From Deinococcus ficus (GTDB taxonomy: Bacteria; Deinococcota; Deinococci; Deinococcales; Deinococcaceae): DNA of 64,000 nt. The stretch's first letter is position 1; every line of letters begins with the position of its first letter. The position numbers and the translations under genes were made by a program. Of the stretch, positions 1 through 9,310 are shown piece by piece. The notes under the pieces are model-generated. The model was not told the origin of the DNA. It did no database searches and saw only the letters and a program-made list of their open reading frames with translations. The stretch is from positions 2,272,001-2,336,000 of the forward strand of contig NZ_CP021081.1 in assembly GCF_003444775.1 (NCBI RefSeq), read 5' to 3'.

Positions 1-389
1 GCGGTGCGGATGGCGTGCACGTCGTTGCCGTCCCGGTCCACCGGAAAGGACCCGCCGGCCCGGATCACGGCGCCGACCACCGGCAGGAACAGTTCCTCTT
101 TCGCCATGAACTGCAGGTACCGGCCCGGCGGGAGGGCGCGGGCGACCATGAATGGGTCCAGGGCGGTCGCATGGTTCGCCGCGACGACCAGCGGCGTGCC
201 CGGCGGCGGGACGTGCTCGCGGCCGTGCACGTCCATGTGCTGGCCCTGCAGGAACAGGGGCAGGTTCATCAGCGTGACCACGGCCCGGTACACGGCCGGG
301 TTCACGCGGGGGGGCGCGCCGGCCGGCGCGGACGCCGGGCGCCGCTGGGGCGGGGTGGGCAGACTGTCCGGGTGGGCCGGCTCACTCAT
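1..389 (-). CDS. 1-acylglycerol-3-phosphate acyltransferase-like protein (partial)
   Basis: Only the first 129 codons are inside the window; the rest lies beyond base 1. Residues 72-78 read NHATALD, the H-x4-D catalytic box of the PlsC/lysophospholipid acyltransferase family, and residues near 110-117 read GGSFPVDR, matching the family's second block. The family transfers an acyl chain to lysophosphatidic acid at the membrane during phospholipid synthesis. The N-terminal 30 residues are proline/alanine rich. The start fits a leaderless transcript: TATGCT at 397-402 (complement), 7 nt before the ATG. A second family member is at 42954. Substrate is not determinable. Confidence 0.85.
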   Translation of the reverse strand, partial: MSEPAHPDSLPTPPQRRPASAPAGAPPRVNPAVYRAVVTLMNLPLFLQGQHMDVHGREHVPPPGTPLVVAANHATALDPFMVARALPPGRYLQFMAKEELFLPVVGAVIRAGGSFPVDRDGNDVHAIRT

Positions 390-467
390 GCCCGGCAGCA
401 TAGCGGCCCGGTTCCGGGGACGGGCGCAGGCATGAACGCGGTGCAGCGCGCCCGGCCGGGGGCGGGT

Positions 468-716
468 TCAGTCGTCCCCGGCGTCCTCGTCGTCCGGGTC
501 CGCGGGGCCAGGCAGGTCACCGGCCCCGGCCCAGTCGCCGGCCAGCACGGCGCGGACCGCCTCGATGCGTTCGCGGCAGGCGGCGTAGGCCTCCCTGGCT
601 TCTTCCAGCAGGGGCAGCACGCGGTCCAGGTCGGCCTCGCCGGACTCCAGTTCCTGCGCGATGCGGGACAGCCGGGCGTAGGCCTCGCGGTAGGGCAGGG
701 TCTCGGGGCGGGTCAT
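468..716 (-). CDS. xseB: Exodeoxyribonuclease VII small subunit
   Basis: An 82-residue acidic protein with the XseB pattern: a short helical body with SYREAYARLSRI-like and LEEAREAYAACRERIE-like segments and an acidic tail (DPDDEDAGDD). XseB binds XseA to form the single-strand-specific nuclease used in repair. Length matches the family (about 70-90 residues). The start is supported by TACCAT at 723-728 on the complement, 6 nt before the ATG, so xseB probably has its own leaderless promoter immediately after the terminator of the upstream transporter gene. xseA is not in the window. Confidence 0.85.
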   Translation of the reverse strand: MTRPETLPYREAYARLSRIAQELESGEADLDRVLPLLEEAREAYAACRERIEAVRAVLAGDWAGAGDLPGPADPDDEDAGDD

Positions 717-730
717 GCGGTCATGGTAAT

Positions 731-755
731 GAAAAACGCCCCTGCCGACAGGGGC
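731..755 (-). terminator. Intrinsic terminator of the substrate-binding protein gene
   Basis: A perfect 7-bp stem (738-744 with 749-755, 4-nt loop) is followed on the complement strand by five T residues (bases 732-736). It sits 22 nt after the stop at 777 and just before the xseB promoter, so it separates the two genes. Confidence 0.8.
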
Positions 756-776
756 AGGGGCAAGGTGGGCGGGGGC

Positions 777-2597
777 TCAGCCCTTGGTGAGGTTCTTCCA
801 GAACGTCCCGGCGAAGCTGAAGCTGCTCATGGGGTTGTAGTTTTCGGCGCTGATGCCGCCGATGTTGTCGCGGTGCACGGTCACGCCGACGGGGCTGGGG
901 AAGATCACGTACCAGGCGAGGTCCTGCGCGCGGCGGGCGATCTGGGCGTACAGCTCGTCGCGGCGGGCGGTGTCGGTGGTGCTGCGGGCCTCGTTGATCC
1001 AGGCGTCGATCTGCTCGTCCTTGGCGTTCAGGCGGCCGTTGTAGTAGCCCTCGGAGCTGTAGAAGGTGTGCACGAAGTTGTCCGGGTCGGCGTAGTCCGG
1101 CGCCCAGCTGGTCACGATCATCGGCTCGCCGCCCTTGTCGGCGTTGGCGATGATGTCGCTCCAGGGTTTGGCGACCACGTTGAGCTTGAACTTCGGGTTC
1201 AGGCTCTCGACGTTCTTCTTCAGCATCTCCATGGCGGTCTGCATGGTGGCGCTGCCAGCGCGGTAGGTCACGTTCATCGTGAAGCCGTTCTCCCAGACCT
1301 GACCGCCCCAGGCCTTCTGGAATTCGCTCTTGGCGGTGTCCAGGCTGAACTGCGCGGGTTCCAGGCTGGCATCGTAGCCGGGGAAGCTGTCGGGCAGCAG
1401 GAAGTTGCGGGGGGCGCCCTTGTCCAGCTGCACTTCCTTGATGTACAGAGGCACGTCGAACGCGGCGACGAAAGCCTTGCGGACGTTCACGTCGCTGAAG
1501 AAGTTGGCAGGGATGCCCTTGCCGTCCAGCTTGCCGCTGCCGATGGCGTCACCCTTGATGTTCTGGTTCATGCTCAGGGCGGTGGCGGTGGTGTCGGGCA
1601 GATCGTCCAGGACGGCCACGCCGGGCTTGCCGCGCAGCTGGTCCTCGATGATGGACCGGCCGCCGGTCTCGATGAAGTCGGCGTCGCCCTTCAGGAAGGC
1701 CTGGATGCGGGTGGCGGGCTCGGGCACCTTCTGGAGCAGGACGTTCTTGATGTTGGGCTCGCCGCCCCAGTAGTCGGTGAAGGCGGTCAGGGCGACGCTG
1801 TTGGCGTCACGCTTGACGAGCTTGTACGCGCCGGTGCCGCTGGGGTCGTTGTTCAGGGGGCTGCCGGCCAGGTCCACGCCCACGGCGTCCTTCCAGGTGG
1901 CTTCGGTGCCGTCCCACTCGCCGACTTCCTTGGCGTGCGCGCTGTCCACGACGCTCTGGCCGACGTACGCGAGCTTGCTCAGGAAGGCCGGGTCGGCCTT
2001 GGGCAGGGTGAAGACCAGGGTCTCGCCGTCGCACTTCACGGCGCCGCTGATCTTCTCCCAGGTGACGCTGGGGTCGTCCTTGGCGTTGCTGCCGGTACCG
2101 AGCAGGCTCTCGGCGATGAACCAGTTGCCGCTGTTGCCGGTGTTGGTGACCAGGTTGCGGCGGAAGCTGTACTCCGCGTCGGCGCAGGTCATGACGTTGC
2201 CGCTGTGGAACTTCACGCCTTCACGCAGGGTGAAGCGGTAGGTCTTGCCCTCGTCGCCCTCTTCCCATTCGGTGGCGAGCACGGGTTCGAGTTCACGCAG
2301 GCTGTTGCCTTTGTAGGTGACCAGGGTCTCGTAGATGTTCTCGACGATCTCGCCGCTGGCGGTGTCGTACGTGGTGCCGGGGTCCAGGGTGGGCACGTCG
2401 GCGCTGGACTGGATGACCAGCGTGCCGCCGCCGCTTCCGCTGCCGGTGGTGGCGGTGCCTTCCGTGCCGGTGCTTTCGCTGCCGGTGGTCGTGCCTTCGG
2501 TCGTGGTGGTCGTGTCGCTGCTCTTCTTGTCGCAGGCGGCCAGGGTCAGGGCCAGGGTGGTGAGCGCCAGGGCGCCGAGTTTGCGGTTCAGGATCAT
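777..2597 (-). CDS. ABC transporter substrate-binding lipoprotein, peptide/nickel family 5
   Basis: 606 residues. The N-terminus is a lipoprotein signal (TLALTLAAC), then a Thr/Ser/Gly-rich linker of about 40 residues, then a family-5 solute-binding domain beginning around [13 protein letters not shown], with the typical [11 protein letters not shown] opening, [10 protein letters not shown] and a late [11 protein letters not shown] segment. It would bind oligopeptides or a similar solute outside the membrane and deliver it to an ABC permease. The start at 2597 was chosen over an upstream in-frame codon because it begins the signal sequence and has GGAGGA (bases 2604-2609) in front. No permease or ATPase genes are adjacent, so the partners must be elsewhere. 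Confidence 0.88.
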   Translation of the reverse strand: MILNRKLGALALTTLALTLAACDKKSSDTTTTTEGTTTGSESTGTEGTATTGSGSGGGTLVIQSSADVPTLDPGTTYDTASGEIVENIYETLVTYKGNSLRELEPVLATEWEEGDEGKTYRFTLREGVKFHSGNVMTCADAEYSFRRNLVTNTGNSGNWFIAESLLGTGSNAKDDPSVTWEKISGAVKCDGETLVFTLPKADPAFLSKLAYVGQSVVDSAHAKEVGEWDGTEATWKDAVGVDLAGSPLNNDPSGTGAYKLVKRDANSVALTAFTDYWGGEPNIKNVLLQKVPEPATRIQAFLKGDADFIETGGRSIIEDQLRGKPGVAVLDDLPDTTATALSMNQNIKGDAIGSGKLDGKGIPANFFSDVNVRKAFVAAFDVPLYIKEVQLDKGAPRNFLLPDSFPGYDASLEPAQFSLDTAKSEFQKAWGGQVWENGFTMNVTYRAGSATMQTAMEMLKKNVESLNPKFKLNVVAKPWSDIIANADKGGEPMIVTSWAPDYADPDNFVHTFYSSEGYYNGRLNAKDEQIDAWINEARSTTDTARRDELYAQIARRAQDLAWYVIFPSPVGVTVHRDNIGGISAENYNPMSSFSFAGTFWKNLTKG

Positions 2598-2862
2598 GCG
2601 GGGTCCTCCGGGGGGTGGGGTGGGGGTCGCGGGCCCGGCCGGAACGGGAACATCAGGAAAATGCAGAGGGCTGAATCGGGAGGGGCGCGCGGGGGTACAA
2701 CAGTGGCTCACCTTAGACCCCCTGGATGAGGGCTCCCGTGGCTCTGCATGAAGGTTTCAAGAAGGTCGTTCAGGCAGGGATCAGTCCAGATCGTGAAATT
2801 TGCCCATTGGCACCTGCATGAGGATTGAGAGGCCCCCCACACCGACCTTGAGTGCGCCCGTG

Positions 2863-2868
2863 TAAGGT
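2863..2868 (+). promoter_or_regulatory. Leaderless-type -10 box of hslO
   Basis: TAAGGT ends 6 nt before the ATG at 2875, leaving no room for a ribosome-binding site. No convincing -35 is seen. This is one of the clearest examples of the window-wide TANNNT pattern. Confidence 0.6.
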
Positions 2869-2874
2869 TTCCTA

Positions 2875-3807
2875 ATGACTGACGCGACGACCCCCATCCA
2901 CCCGGCCAGCCGCCCCGGTTCCTTCCTGCTGCGCGGCACCGCCGCCGGCAACACCCTGCGGCTGGTCGGCATGGACTCCACGGCCGTGGTCGAGGACGCC
3001 CGCGTCCGCCACGACCTCAGCAAGACTGCCACCGCCGCCCTGGGCCGCACCATGACCGCCGCCGCGCTGCTCGCCACCGTGCTCGGCAAACGCAGCGACA
3101 GCCGCGTCACCGTCCGCGTGGACGGCGGCGGCCCCGCCGGCCTGATCGTCGGGGAAGGCAGCGTGAACGGACAGGTCCGCGGCTACCTGGGCCACCCGCA
3201 CGCCGACCTGCCGCTGCGCGACACCGACGGCAAACTGGACGTCAGCGGCCTGGTCGGCACCGACGGGGAACTCGCGGTCACGCGGCTGCTCGACAACGGG
3301 GAACCCTACACCGGCAGCATTCACCTCACCAGCGGCGAGATCGCCGAGGACGTCAGCACCTACCTGGGCGTGTCCGAACAGATCCCCAACGCCGTGCTGC
3401 TCGGCGTGTACGAGGAAGGCGAGCGGGTGCACCGCGCCGGCGGCCTGCTGATCCAGGCCATGCCCGGCGTGACCGACGAGACCCTCGCCCGCCTGGAAGC
3501 CAACGTGCGCGCCTTCGGGCAGATCACCGACCACCTGCGCCGCGGCACCCTGATGGAAGCCATGCACGCCATCACCGACGGCCTGGACCTCACGCTCGCC
3601 CCCAGCGCGCAGGAGGCCGCCTTCGCCTGCCGCTGCTCGCGCGACAAGGCGCTGGACAGCCTGAAGTTCTTCGACATGCACGAGCGCCAGGAGATGATCA
3701 ACGCCGGCGGACAGGGCGTGCACTGCCACTGGTGCGGCGAGCACTACCACCTCTCCCCCGAGGAGATCGCCGCGCTGGACGACGAACAGCCCCGCGCCAA
3801 CGCCTGA
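2875..3807 (+). CDS. hslO: Redox-regulated chaperone Hsp33
   Basis: 310 residues, usual Hsp33 length. The C-terminal zinc switch is intact: CRC near residue 252 and CHWC near residue 283, the CxC...CxxC set that binds zinc when reduced and releases it on oxidation, turning the protein into a holdase. The N-terminal core carries the expected [11 protein letters not shown] and DGGGP segments. It acts in the cytoplasm during oxidative and heat stress, fitting the thiol-protection genes elsewhere in the window (bshB1, peroxiredoxin, msrPQ). It is transcribed alone from the TAAGGT box and converges with the gene at 3821, 13 nt away. Confidence 0.95.
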   Translation: MTDATTPIHPASRPGSFLLRGTAAGNTLRLVGMDSTAVVEDARVRHDLSKTATAALGRTMTAAALLATVLGKRSDSRVTVRVDGGGPAGLIVGEGSVNGQVRGYLGHPHADLPLRDTDGKLDVSGLVGTDGELAVTRLLDNGEPYTGSIHLTSGEIAEDVSTYLGVSEQIPNAVLLGVYEEGERVHRAGGLLIQAMPGVTDETLARLEANVRAFGQITDHLRRGTLMEAMHAITDGLDLTLAPSAQEAAFACRCSRDKALDSLKFFDMHERQEMINAGGQGVHCHWCGEHYHLSPEEIAALDDEQPRANA

Positions 3808-3820
3808 ACCCACACCGTGC

Positions 3821-4846
3821 CTAGAGCGCGGCCTGCCAGGGGTGCCCCGGAACCACGCGGTCCAGGGCGCCTCTGAGCCATGCCCGGGCCACCGGGTCCA
3901 GCGTGGGCGCCACCCGCCGGAAGTCCGCCTCGTCCTTCGGGCGGGGGGGGCGCCCGGGCATCCCCGCCTTGAACAGCAGCGCCACCTCCGGCGCCAGGAA
4001 CGGCCAGCCCCGCCCGTCCACGCGCCGCACCTCCGCCAGCGGCCGGGTGACCGCCGGGTCCCGCCGGTAATGCCAGGTGCCGCCGCTCAGGTCCGTGAAC
4101 ATCAGGTCCAGCATCAGCACGTCCGGCAGCGCCGGGTGGCGGGCATGCACCTGATGGTGCGGCGGAACGACCGGAGCGTCCCAGACGGCGTACTGCCCGT
4201 CCAGGACCGCGTCGGTACGCCAGCCCCGGGCATGCAGATTCGCCCGTACGGCGTCCTGCGCCTCGTAGGGCAGCACCACGTCCAGGTCGTCGTGCGGGCG
4301 GGTCACGCGCCCCAGGTGCAGGTCCATTGCCCCGCCCGCCGCGAACATCCACGGCGCCTCCAGGCCACGCAGGGCGTCCGCCACGAAGGCCAGGGGCGCC
4401 CAGCCGACCACCCCGGCGTGCCGCGCCGTGGCCGGCTCTTCCAGAGCCTGATCGGCGGCCTCGCGGCCGGCAGCGCGGTACACCTGCCGGTACTGCGCGG
4501 CTGCGGCCGCGTCGGCCCGCAGCAGGGCCCGCAGCGCCTGCTGCCGCGCCCGCCAGCCGCTGTCATGCGCGGGAAACACGAGCCGCCAGCCGCCCGGGTG
4601 CGCCCAGCCGTCCGGCCCAGGCACGTACCCGAGGGCGCGCAGCACCGCCTGAGCGGCCGGGTCCGGCGTTTCGGGCAGCAGGTCCACGTGCAGTTCCGGG
4701 ACGTCCAGGTCCGCCAGGGCCGGCACGCTGCCCGGCCCGCCCGGCGCCACGTGGAACACGCCGTCCGCCCGGTGCCGGGCATGGAAGTCGCCCAGGTGCA
4801 GGCGCAGGTTGGCGGCAGCGGCAGTCAGGTCTGGGAGGGTAGGCAT
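3821..4846 (-). CDS. Nucleotidyltransferase-like protein (aminoglycoside 2''-adenylyltransferase type fold)
   Basis: 341 residues. The central part has GGAMDLHLGR followed by HDDLDVVLP, the pattern of the minimal nucleotidyltransferase fold (G-G-x-A-x-D and D-x-D/E) found in aminoglycoside 2''-adenylyltransferase-type proteins, and a later PEVALLFKAG with PKDEADF typical of that group. The first 110 residues have no recognised match. The substrate is unknown; resistance function should not be assumed. The start is at a run of GAGGGG too close to the ATG to be a good binding site, so it is only fairly certain. Confidence 0.6.
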   Translation of the reverse strand: MPTLPDLTAAAANLRLHLGDFHARHRADGVFHVAPGGPGSVPALADLDVPELHVDLLPETPDPAAQAVLRALGYVPGPDGWAHPGGWRLVFPAHDSGWRARQQALRALLRADAAAAAQYRQVYRAAGREAADQALEEPATARHAGVVGWAPLAFVADALRGLEAPWMFAAGGAMDLHLGRVTRPHDDLDVVLPYEAQDAVRANLHARGWRTDAVLDGQYAVWDAPVVPPHHQVHARHPALPDVLMLDLMFTDLSGGTWHYRRDPAVTRPLAEVRRVDGRGWPFLAPEVALLFKAGMPGRPPRPKDEADFRRVAPTLDPVARAWLRGALDRVVPGHPWQAAL

Positions 4847-4910
4847 CCCCTCAGTTCAGCATGCGGGCCCGGAACGGCGCATCGGCCAGCTGACCTGCCG
4901 GCCGGCCCCC

Positions 4911-5954
4911 TCAGCCGTAGCGCTTCAGGAACTCGTCGCGGGGCAGCCACGCCATCTTCGGGGTGCCCTCGCTGGGCGTGCGGGTGGTGCCGTAGGCCAT
5001 TCTCAGCAGCCGGAACCCCAGGCCGTACAGCCGCGCGCGGGCGGGCGGCAGGTCTAGCAGCTGAAAGCCGCTCTTCTCCAGCGGCCCGTGAAAGAGCGTC
5101 ACCGCGAACACCGCCTGCGCGCCGTGCAGTTCGGGCCTTTCCTTCAGGGCGCGGGCCACGTCCTTCAGGCTGCGCTGGTAGGCGCGGTACGTGCCCAGCA
5201 GGTTGAACGAGGCGAGGCCCACCAGCCGCGCCGAATTCAGGTGCAGTTCCGCGGTGGGCGTGGCCCGCGGCAGCGGCAGCGGGTCCGGCGCGTGCTCCAG
5301 TGGCGCGACCTTCATCACCGCGTCGTACCGGCCCGACAGGTCGATCAGCGCCGAGCGCTCGGCGTAACGGTCCTCCACCACCCGCTGGTACAGGTGGCTC
5401 AGCAGGTCGCGGGGCGTCCCCGGCCGCAGTTCCGGCAGGGCCCGCACCGGCACCGCCCGGAACCCCAGGGCCTTCAGGTGGCCCAGCGTGGCCGCCAGCT
5501 CGGACGGCGGCACGCGCAGCACTTGGCCCGGCTCGGCCCGGCGGGCCGGGAGGGGCAGCGGGTGCAGGCCCAGCCCGGCGAGGCGCCGCACGTCCGCGGG
5601 GCCAAGCCCGGCCGCGTCCCAGGCCGTGACCGCCTGCCCCGCCGCCGCCTCCAGGCGGGTGACGTGCCTGGGCGTGCCCGCGCCGGCCAGTTCATGTCCG
5701 GCGCGGGTGGCGGCGCGCAGATCCGCGTCCAGGCTGGCCGGGACCAGCAGCGTGGCCTGCACGCCCGCGTCCCCCAGGGCCGCCAGGGCCGTGCTCCACT
5801 CGGCGCCCGACCCGACCGGCACGGTCAGGCCCAACTCCGGCCGGCCGGGGTGCCCGCCGTGCCACGCCCCGAACGCCCCGGCACGCAGCAGGGCGCGCAG
5901 CGCGGTGTCGGGAAGGTGGGCGGCCGGGCCGGGAGACGCAGGGGACGCGGGCAT
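4911..5954 (-). CDS. Degenerate polysaccharide-deacetylase domain fused to a YkoP-like C-terminal domain
   Basis: 347 residues. Residues 40-200 follow the order of a NodB deacetylase (strand, ...[15 protein letters not shown]..., [13 protein letters not shown]) but where active enzymes have TFDDGP this protein has TVPVGSG at 44-50, and the H-x3-H metal motif is absent. Residues 205-347 form a separate domain ([26 protein letters not shown]) that resembles the YkoP domain found with deacetylases; that match is tentative. TACAGT at 5961-5966 (complement) lies 6 nt before the ATG. It is divergent from a GT4 glycosyltransferase, and an intact deacetylase lies 3.4 kb away. Probably a binding or regulatory partner rather than an enzyme. 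Confidence 0.6.
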   Translation of the reverse strand: MPASPASPGPAAHLPDTALRALLRAGAFGAWHGGHPGRPELGLTVPVGSGAEWSTALAALGDAGVQATLLVPASLDADLRAATRAGHELAGAGTPRHVTRLEAAAGQAVTAWDAAGLGPADVRRLAGLGLHPLPLPARRAEPGQVLRVPPSELAATLGHLKALGFRAVPVRALPELRPGTPRDLLSHLYQRVVEDRYAERSALIDLSGRYDAVMKVAPLEHAPDPLPLPRATPTAELHLNSARLVGLASFNLLGTYRAYQRSLKDVARALKERPELHGAQAVFAVTLFHGPLEKSGFQLLDLPPARARLYGLGFRLLRMAYGTTRTPSEGTPKMAWLPRDEFLKRYG

Positions 5955-6011
5955 GCCCGCACTGTACCCGGGCCGGGCCGGGTTCCTGCTCCGCTCTCAT
6001 GTCCGGCGTCG

Positions 6012-6017
6012 TATCCT
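6012..6017 (+). promoter_or_regulatory. Probable -10 box for the GT4 gene at 6072
   Basis: TATCCT here would start transcription near 6024, giving a leader of about 48 nt that contains GGAG before the ATG at 6072. This is a conventional, not leaderless, arrangement. Confidence 0.45.
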
Positions 6018-6071
6018 CGCGTGAGCGATGCGCCGACCCCTGCCCCGACCCGCCCGTCCCGGAGTGCCCGC

Positions 6072-7304
6072 ATGACCCTGCGGTCCCTGCGGATCGGGCT
6101 GTTCACCGACACGTACCTGCCCGACCACAACGGCATCGTGACCAGCGTGTCCCTGCTGAGCGACGAGCTGAAGGCCCAGGGGCATCAGGTCGAGGTGGTC
6201 GCGCCGGACTTCCCGGAGCACGTGGAAACCCGCGAGGACGTGCGGCGCGTGAGCAGCGTGCAGTACCTGTTCCTGCCCACCTACCGCCTCGCGTGGCCCA
6301 GCCGCCGGGACTTCGACTGCCGCTACGACCTGATCCACACGCACACGCCCCTCACGCTGGGCCTGGCCGGGATGCGGCTGGCCCGCAAGTGGCGCATTCC
6401 GCAGGTGGCGACGTACCACACGCACCTGGAGGCGTACGCGCACTACGTGCCGGGCCTGGCGAGCGTGCAGCAGAAGACCGGCATCGTGACCCGCGCCGCC
6501 TCCCTGATGTACGGCACGGCCGACACGGTCATCACCCCAACGGTCGGCATGATGGACGTCCTGAACGCCATGCAGGTCAAGCGCGCGGTGGTCATTCCCA
6601 CCAGCGTGGACCCCCGCGTGCTGGAAAGCGCCCCGGACGTCCCCAGCCCCTGGCCGGCCGGGTGCCGGCGCCTGATCACGGTGGGCCGGCTGGCGCGCGA
6701 GAAACGCTTCGATCTGGTGCTGGACACCCTGCCGGCCCTGCCGGACGCGCACCTGTGCGTGCTGGGCGAGGGCCCGGAACGCGACGCGCTGGAAGCGCAC
6801 GCCCGCGCGCTGGGCGTGGCGGACCGCGTGACCTTCCTGGGCGTGAAGCCCTGGCGGGAAATCGGCGGGTACTACCGGCACGCGGAGGTGTTCGTGTTCG
6901 CCAGCGTCACCGAGACGCAGGGCCTGGTGCTGCAGGAGGCGCAGCTGATGGGCCTGCCGGTCGTGGCGGTCGGGGCGCGCGGCACCCTGACCGGCGTGCA
7001 CGACGGCGTGAGCGGGCACCTCGTCGCCCCGGGCGACGTGCCGGCCCTGGTGCGGCACACCCGCGCGCTGCTGGACGACCCTGTTCTCTACGCGCGCATG
7101 TCCGCCGAGGCGCGCCGCTTCGGCGGCACCACCACCCCGCAGGGCGTGGCGCAGCAGGTGCTGGAGGTCTACGCGCGGGCGCTGCGCATCCCGGTGTCGC
7201 AGATCAGCCGGAATCCCGGGCCGGGTCCGGACGGTCCCCCGCGGGACCGGGAGCCGGCTCCGGAACGCGGTCATCCCCGAAGTAGCCTCGCGTCCTTCCC
7301 GTGA
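6072..7304 (+). CDS. Glycosyltransferase family 4, diacylglycerol glucosyltransferase-like
   Basis: 410 residues. The N-terminal half begins [18 protein letters not shown] and has HTHTPLTLG and YHTHLEAY, typical of GT4 enzymes acting on diacylglycerol or phosphatidylinositol. The C-terminal donor-binding half has [21 protein letters not shown] and the E-x7-E box ETQGLVLQE. It would move a hexose from a nucleotide sugar to a lipid at the membrane. The ATG has GGAG upstream. The last 40 residues are a low-complexity Pro/Arg/Gly tail that runs 101 bp into the convergent GT2 gene. Lipid acceptor is inferred from family only. Confidence 0.88.
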   Translation: MTLRSLRIGLFTDTYLPDHNGIVTSVSLLSDELKAQGHQVEVVAPDFPEHVETREDVRRVSSVQYLFLPTYRLAWPSRRDFDCRYDLIHTHTPLTLGLAGMRLARKWRIPQVATYHTHLEAYAHYVPGLASVQQKTGIVTRAASLMYGTADTVITPTVGMMDVLNAMQVKRAVVIPTSVDPRVLESAPDVPSPWPAGCRRLITVGRLAREKRFDLVLDTLPALPDAHLCVLGEGPERDALEAHARALGVADRVTFLGVKPWREIGGYYRHAEVFVFASVTETQGLVLQEAQLMGLPVVAVGARGTLTGVHDGVSGHLVAPGDVPALVRHTRALLDDPVLYARMSAEARRFGGTTTPQGVAQQVLEVYARALRIPVSQISRNPGPGPDGPPRDREPAPERGHPRSSLASFP

Positions 7305-7941
7305 TGTTCCGGTACTGCTGCAGCAGGAACGGCACCAGGCCCTGATCCAGGCGCCGGCCGCTGGTCTCCACCAGCGCGCCCGGCACGTACGCCACGTCGC
7401 CCAGGCGCGCCAGGGCCTGCCCCAGGATGACGTCCTCGTACGCCTCCACGTCCAGCGGGTACCCGCCGGCCAGCTGCGCGGCGCGGCGCGAGTACGCCAT
7501 GTTCGCGCCGCCCAGGTTCGGTTTGTCCAGCACCCGGCACACGTGCAGGAACGCGCTGTAACTGACCTCCGAGAGCTTCACCAGCGCTGGGGACACCCCG
7601 GAAAAGCGCATCGGGCCGTACAGGCCCACCCGGCCCGGCGCGGCGGCGTCCAGTCGCTCCAGCCACTCGGGCACGGGCGTGGAGTCCGCGTCGGTGGTCG
7701 CCACCCAGTCGGTGTGGGCGGCGTCCAGGCCCAGCTGCCGGGCGCGGGCCACGCCGCGGTCCGGGCAGGGCAGCACCTGGGCGCCCCAGGCGCGGGCGAC
7801 GGCGGCGGTGTCGTCGCGGCTGCCGTTGTCCACCACGATCACCTGCGCCGGACCGCGGGTCTGCCGTTCCAGCGCGCGCAGGGTAGTGGGCAGGTACTTC
7901 GCCTCGTTGCGGGCGGGAATGACGACCGTGAACTCGGGCAT
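7204..7941 (-). CDS. Glycosyltransferase family 2
   Basis: 245 residues with a GT-A fold: [14 protein letters not shown] at the start, [10 protein letters not shown], the DxD-type ATTDADSTP, and ED at [11 protein letters not shown]. Such enzymes add sugars to lipid or protein acceptors at the membrane. TACGCT at 7950-7955 (complement) lies 8 nt before the start. The final 30 residues are Pro/Asp/Gly rich and overlap the convergent GT4 gene by 101 bp. It diverges from the MFS gene at 8017, whose -10 box lies only 63 bp away. Acceptor unknown. Confidence 0.85.
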   Translation of the reverse strand: MPEFTVVIPARNEAKYLPTTLRALERQTRGPAQVIVVDNGSRDDTAAVARAWGAQVLPCPDRGVARARQLGLDAAHTDWVATTDADSTPVPEWLERLDAAAPGRVGLYGPMRFSGVSPALVKLSEVSYSAFLHVCRVLDKPNLGGANMAYSRRAAQLAGGYPLDVEAYEDVILGQALARLGDVAYVPGALVETSGRRLDQGLVPFLLQQYRNITGRTRGYFGDDRVPEPAPGPAGDRPDPARDSG

Positions 7942-8003
7942 GTCCGCCCAGCGTAGCAGGCGGGCCGCGAAGCAGATCAGCGCATGCCGGGGAGCGCAGC
8001 GTG

Positions 8004-8009
8004 TAGGTT
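8004..8009 (+). promoter_or_regulatory. Leaderless-type -10 box of the MFS-deacetylase operon
   Basis: TAGGTT lies 7 nt before the ATG at 8017 and decides that start over an in-frame ATG at 7984. Confidence 0.55.
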
Positions 8010-8016
8010 GGGGGGC

Positions 8017-9309
8017 ATGTCCGCCCCGCGTTCCCTTCACGACCGCGTTCCGCTGAAACCGGGCACGGCGCCGGCCATCCTGGCGGCGTTCATCACCCTG
8101 GGCTGCGCGGAATTCGTGCGCAGCGGCCTGTACTCCGGGTACCTGATTCCGTTCATCGACGCGAAGAACCACATGTTCCACCTGCCGGCGGCGGTGGGCG
8201 GCCTGGCCTGGACGACGCACCTGGTCGCCGACACCCTGATGCGCGGCCCGGCGGGGCTGCTGCTGCAGCGTCACGGGCCGCGCAAGGTGGTGATGGCCGG
8301 GGCGGTGCTGTGCCTGGCGGCGCTGAGTCTGCTGCTGGTGGCGAAGAGTGCATGGATGATCCTGCTGATCGCGGCGCTGCACGGCATCGGATTCTCGCCG
8401 TTCTGGCCGGCTGCGATGAATCTCACGGCGGACGCGGCGAAACCCGGGTACGAGGGCCGGGTGCTGACGGTCGTGAGCACGTCGGTGATGCCGCTGAGTG
8501 CGCTGGGGACCTTCACGTACGCCCTGGTGGCGAAAAACAGCGACACGGTGCCCCTACTGACCAGCGTCAGTCTAGGTGGGCTGGCGCTGGCACTGACCCT
8601 GCTCCTGCCGCTGCGCCGCCTGATCCAGACGACCGGCGGCACCGACCCTGTCCCCGGCCGGCCCCGGCTGCAGAAGGCCCTGATGCCGGCGCTGCTGCCC
8701 CTGCTGCCGGCCGCGCTGATGCAGACCCTCACGCAGTCCCTGGCGGGCGCGTACATCATCCGCGTGATGGGGGATTTCGGGCTGGAACTGTGGCAACTCG
8801 TCGCGGTGCTGGTGGTGGGCGGCGTGGTGGCGTTTGCCAGCATGCCCTTCACCGGCCGGATCGCCGACCGGGGCCGCGCGCAGCTGGCGCTGACGGTGGG
8901 GTTCCTGCTGGTGGGCCTGGGCATGCTGAGCTTCCTGCTGCACCCGCCGCTGGCCGCGCTGTTCCTGATCGCGCCGGTGGTGGGCCTGGGGTACGCGTTC
9001 CTCACGCCCGGCTGGGCGGCGCTGGTCGCGCAGATGCTGCCCGAGTCGCAGCGGCCGGCCGCGTGGGGCGTGATCATGACCGTGGAAAGCGCCGGGCAGG
9101 CCGGCGGGCCGGCGGTGGGCGCCGTGGCACTGCAGGCGGCCGGGGCGGGCGGCCCGTTCGGACTGGCGGGGGTGCTGGCGCTGCTCACGGCCGCGGGGTA
9201 CCTGGTGTTCCGCCGGCACTTCCAGACGCCGCACCTGATCGCGGCCCGCACCTCCGGTGGGGTGGCGTCCGAGGCGGTACCGGGCCCCGGGGCGGGCCAG
9301 GCGGACTGA
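8017..9309 (+). CDS. Major facilitator superfamily transporter
   Basis: 430 residues with about 12 hydrophobic segments. The loop [11 protein letters not shown] after the second helix matches the MFS G-x3-D/G-R-x-G-R type signature in relaxed form, and a second copy-like loop [13 protein letters not shown] follows in the C-terminal half, typical of drug/sugar exporters. Function is membrane transport of an unknown solute. It starts 1 nt from the polysaccharide deacetylase gene at 9311, so the two are one operon, and the neighbourhood suggests a sugar, glycolipid or envelope precursor as cargo. Confidence 0.85.
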   Translation: MSAPRSLHDRVPLKPGTAPAILAAFITLGCAEFVRSGLYSGYLIPFIDAKNHMFHLPAAVGGLAWTTHLVADTLMRGPAGLLLQRHGPRKVVMAGAVLCLAALSLLLVAKSAWMILLIAALHGIGFSPFWPAAMNLTADAAKPGYEGRVLTVVSTSVMPLSALGTFTYALVAKNSDTVPLLTSVSLGGLALALTLLLPLRRLIQTTGGTDPVPGRPRLQKALMPALLPLLPAALMQTLTQSLAGAYIIRVMGDFGLELWQLVAVLVVGGVVAFASMPFTGRIADRGRAQLALTVGFLLVGLGMLSFLLHPPLAALFLIAPVVGLGYAFLTPGWAALVAQMLPESQRPAAWGVIMTVESAGQAGGPAVGAVALQAAGAGGPFGLAGVLALLTAAGYLVFRRHFQTPHLIAARTSGGVASEAVPGPGAGQAD

Positions 9310-9310
9310 G

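Noticed and set aside
13..2729. Long open frame on the plus strand across the binding-protein region
   Set aside because: It is a GC-rich antisense shadow of the complement-strand genes (xseB and binding protein); its residues are Val/Gly/Ala/His rich and match nothing.
5088..6071. Upstream extension of the GT4 reading frame
   Set aside because: Arg/Gln/Pro-rich shadow of the deacetylase-like gene on the other strand. The GGAG before the ATG at 6072 and the conserved GT4 N-terminus set the start.
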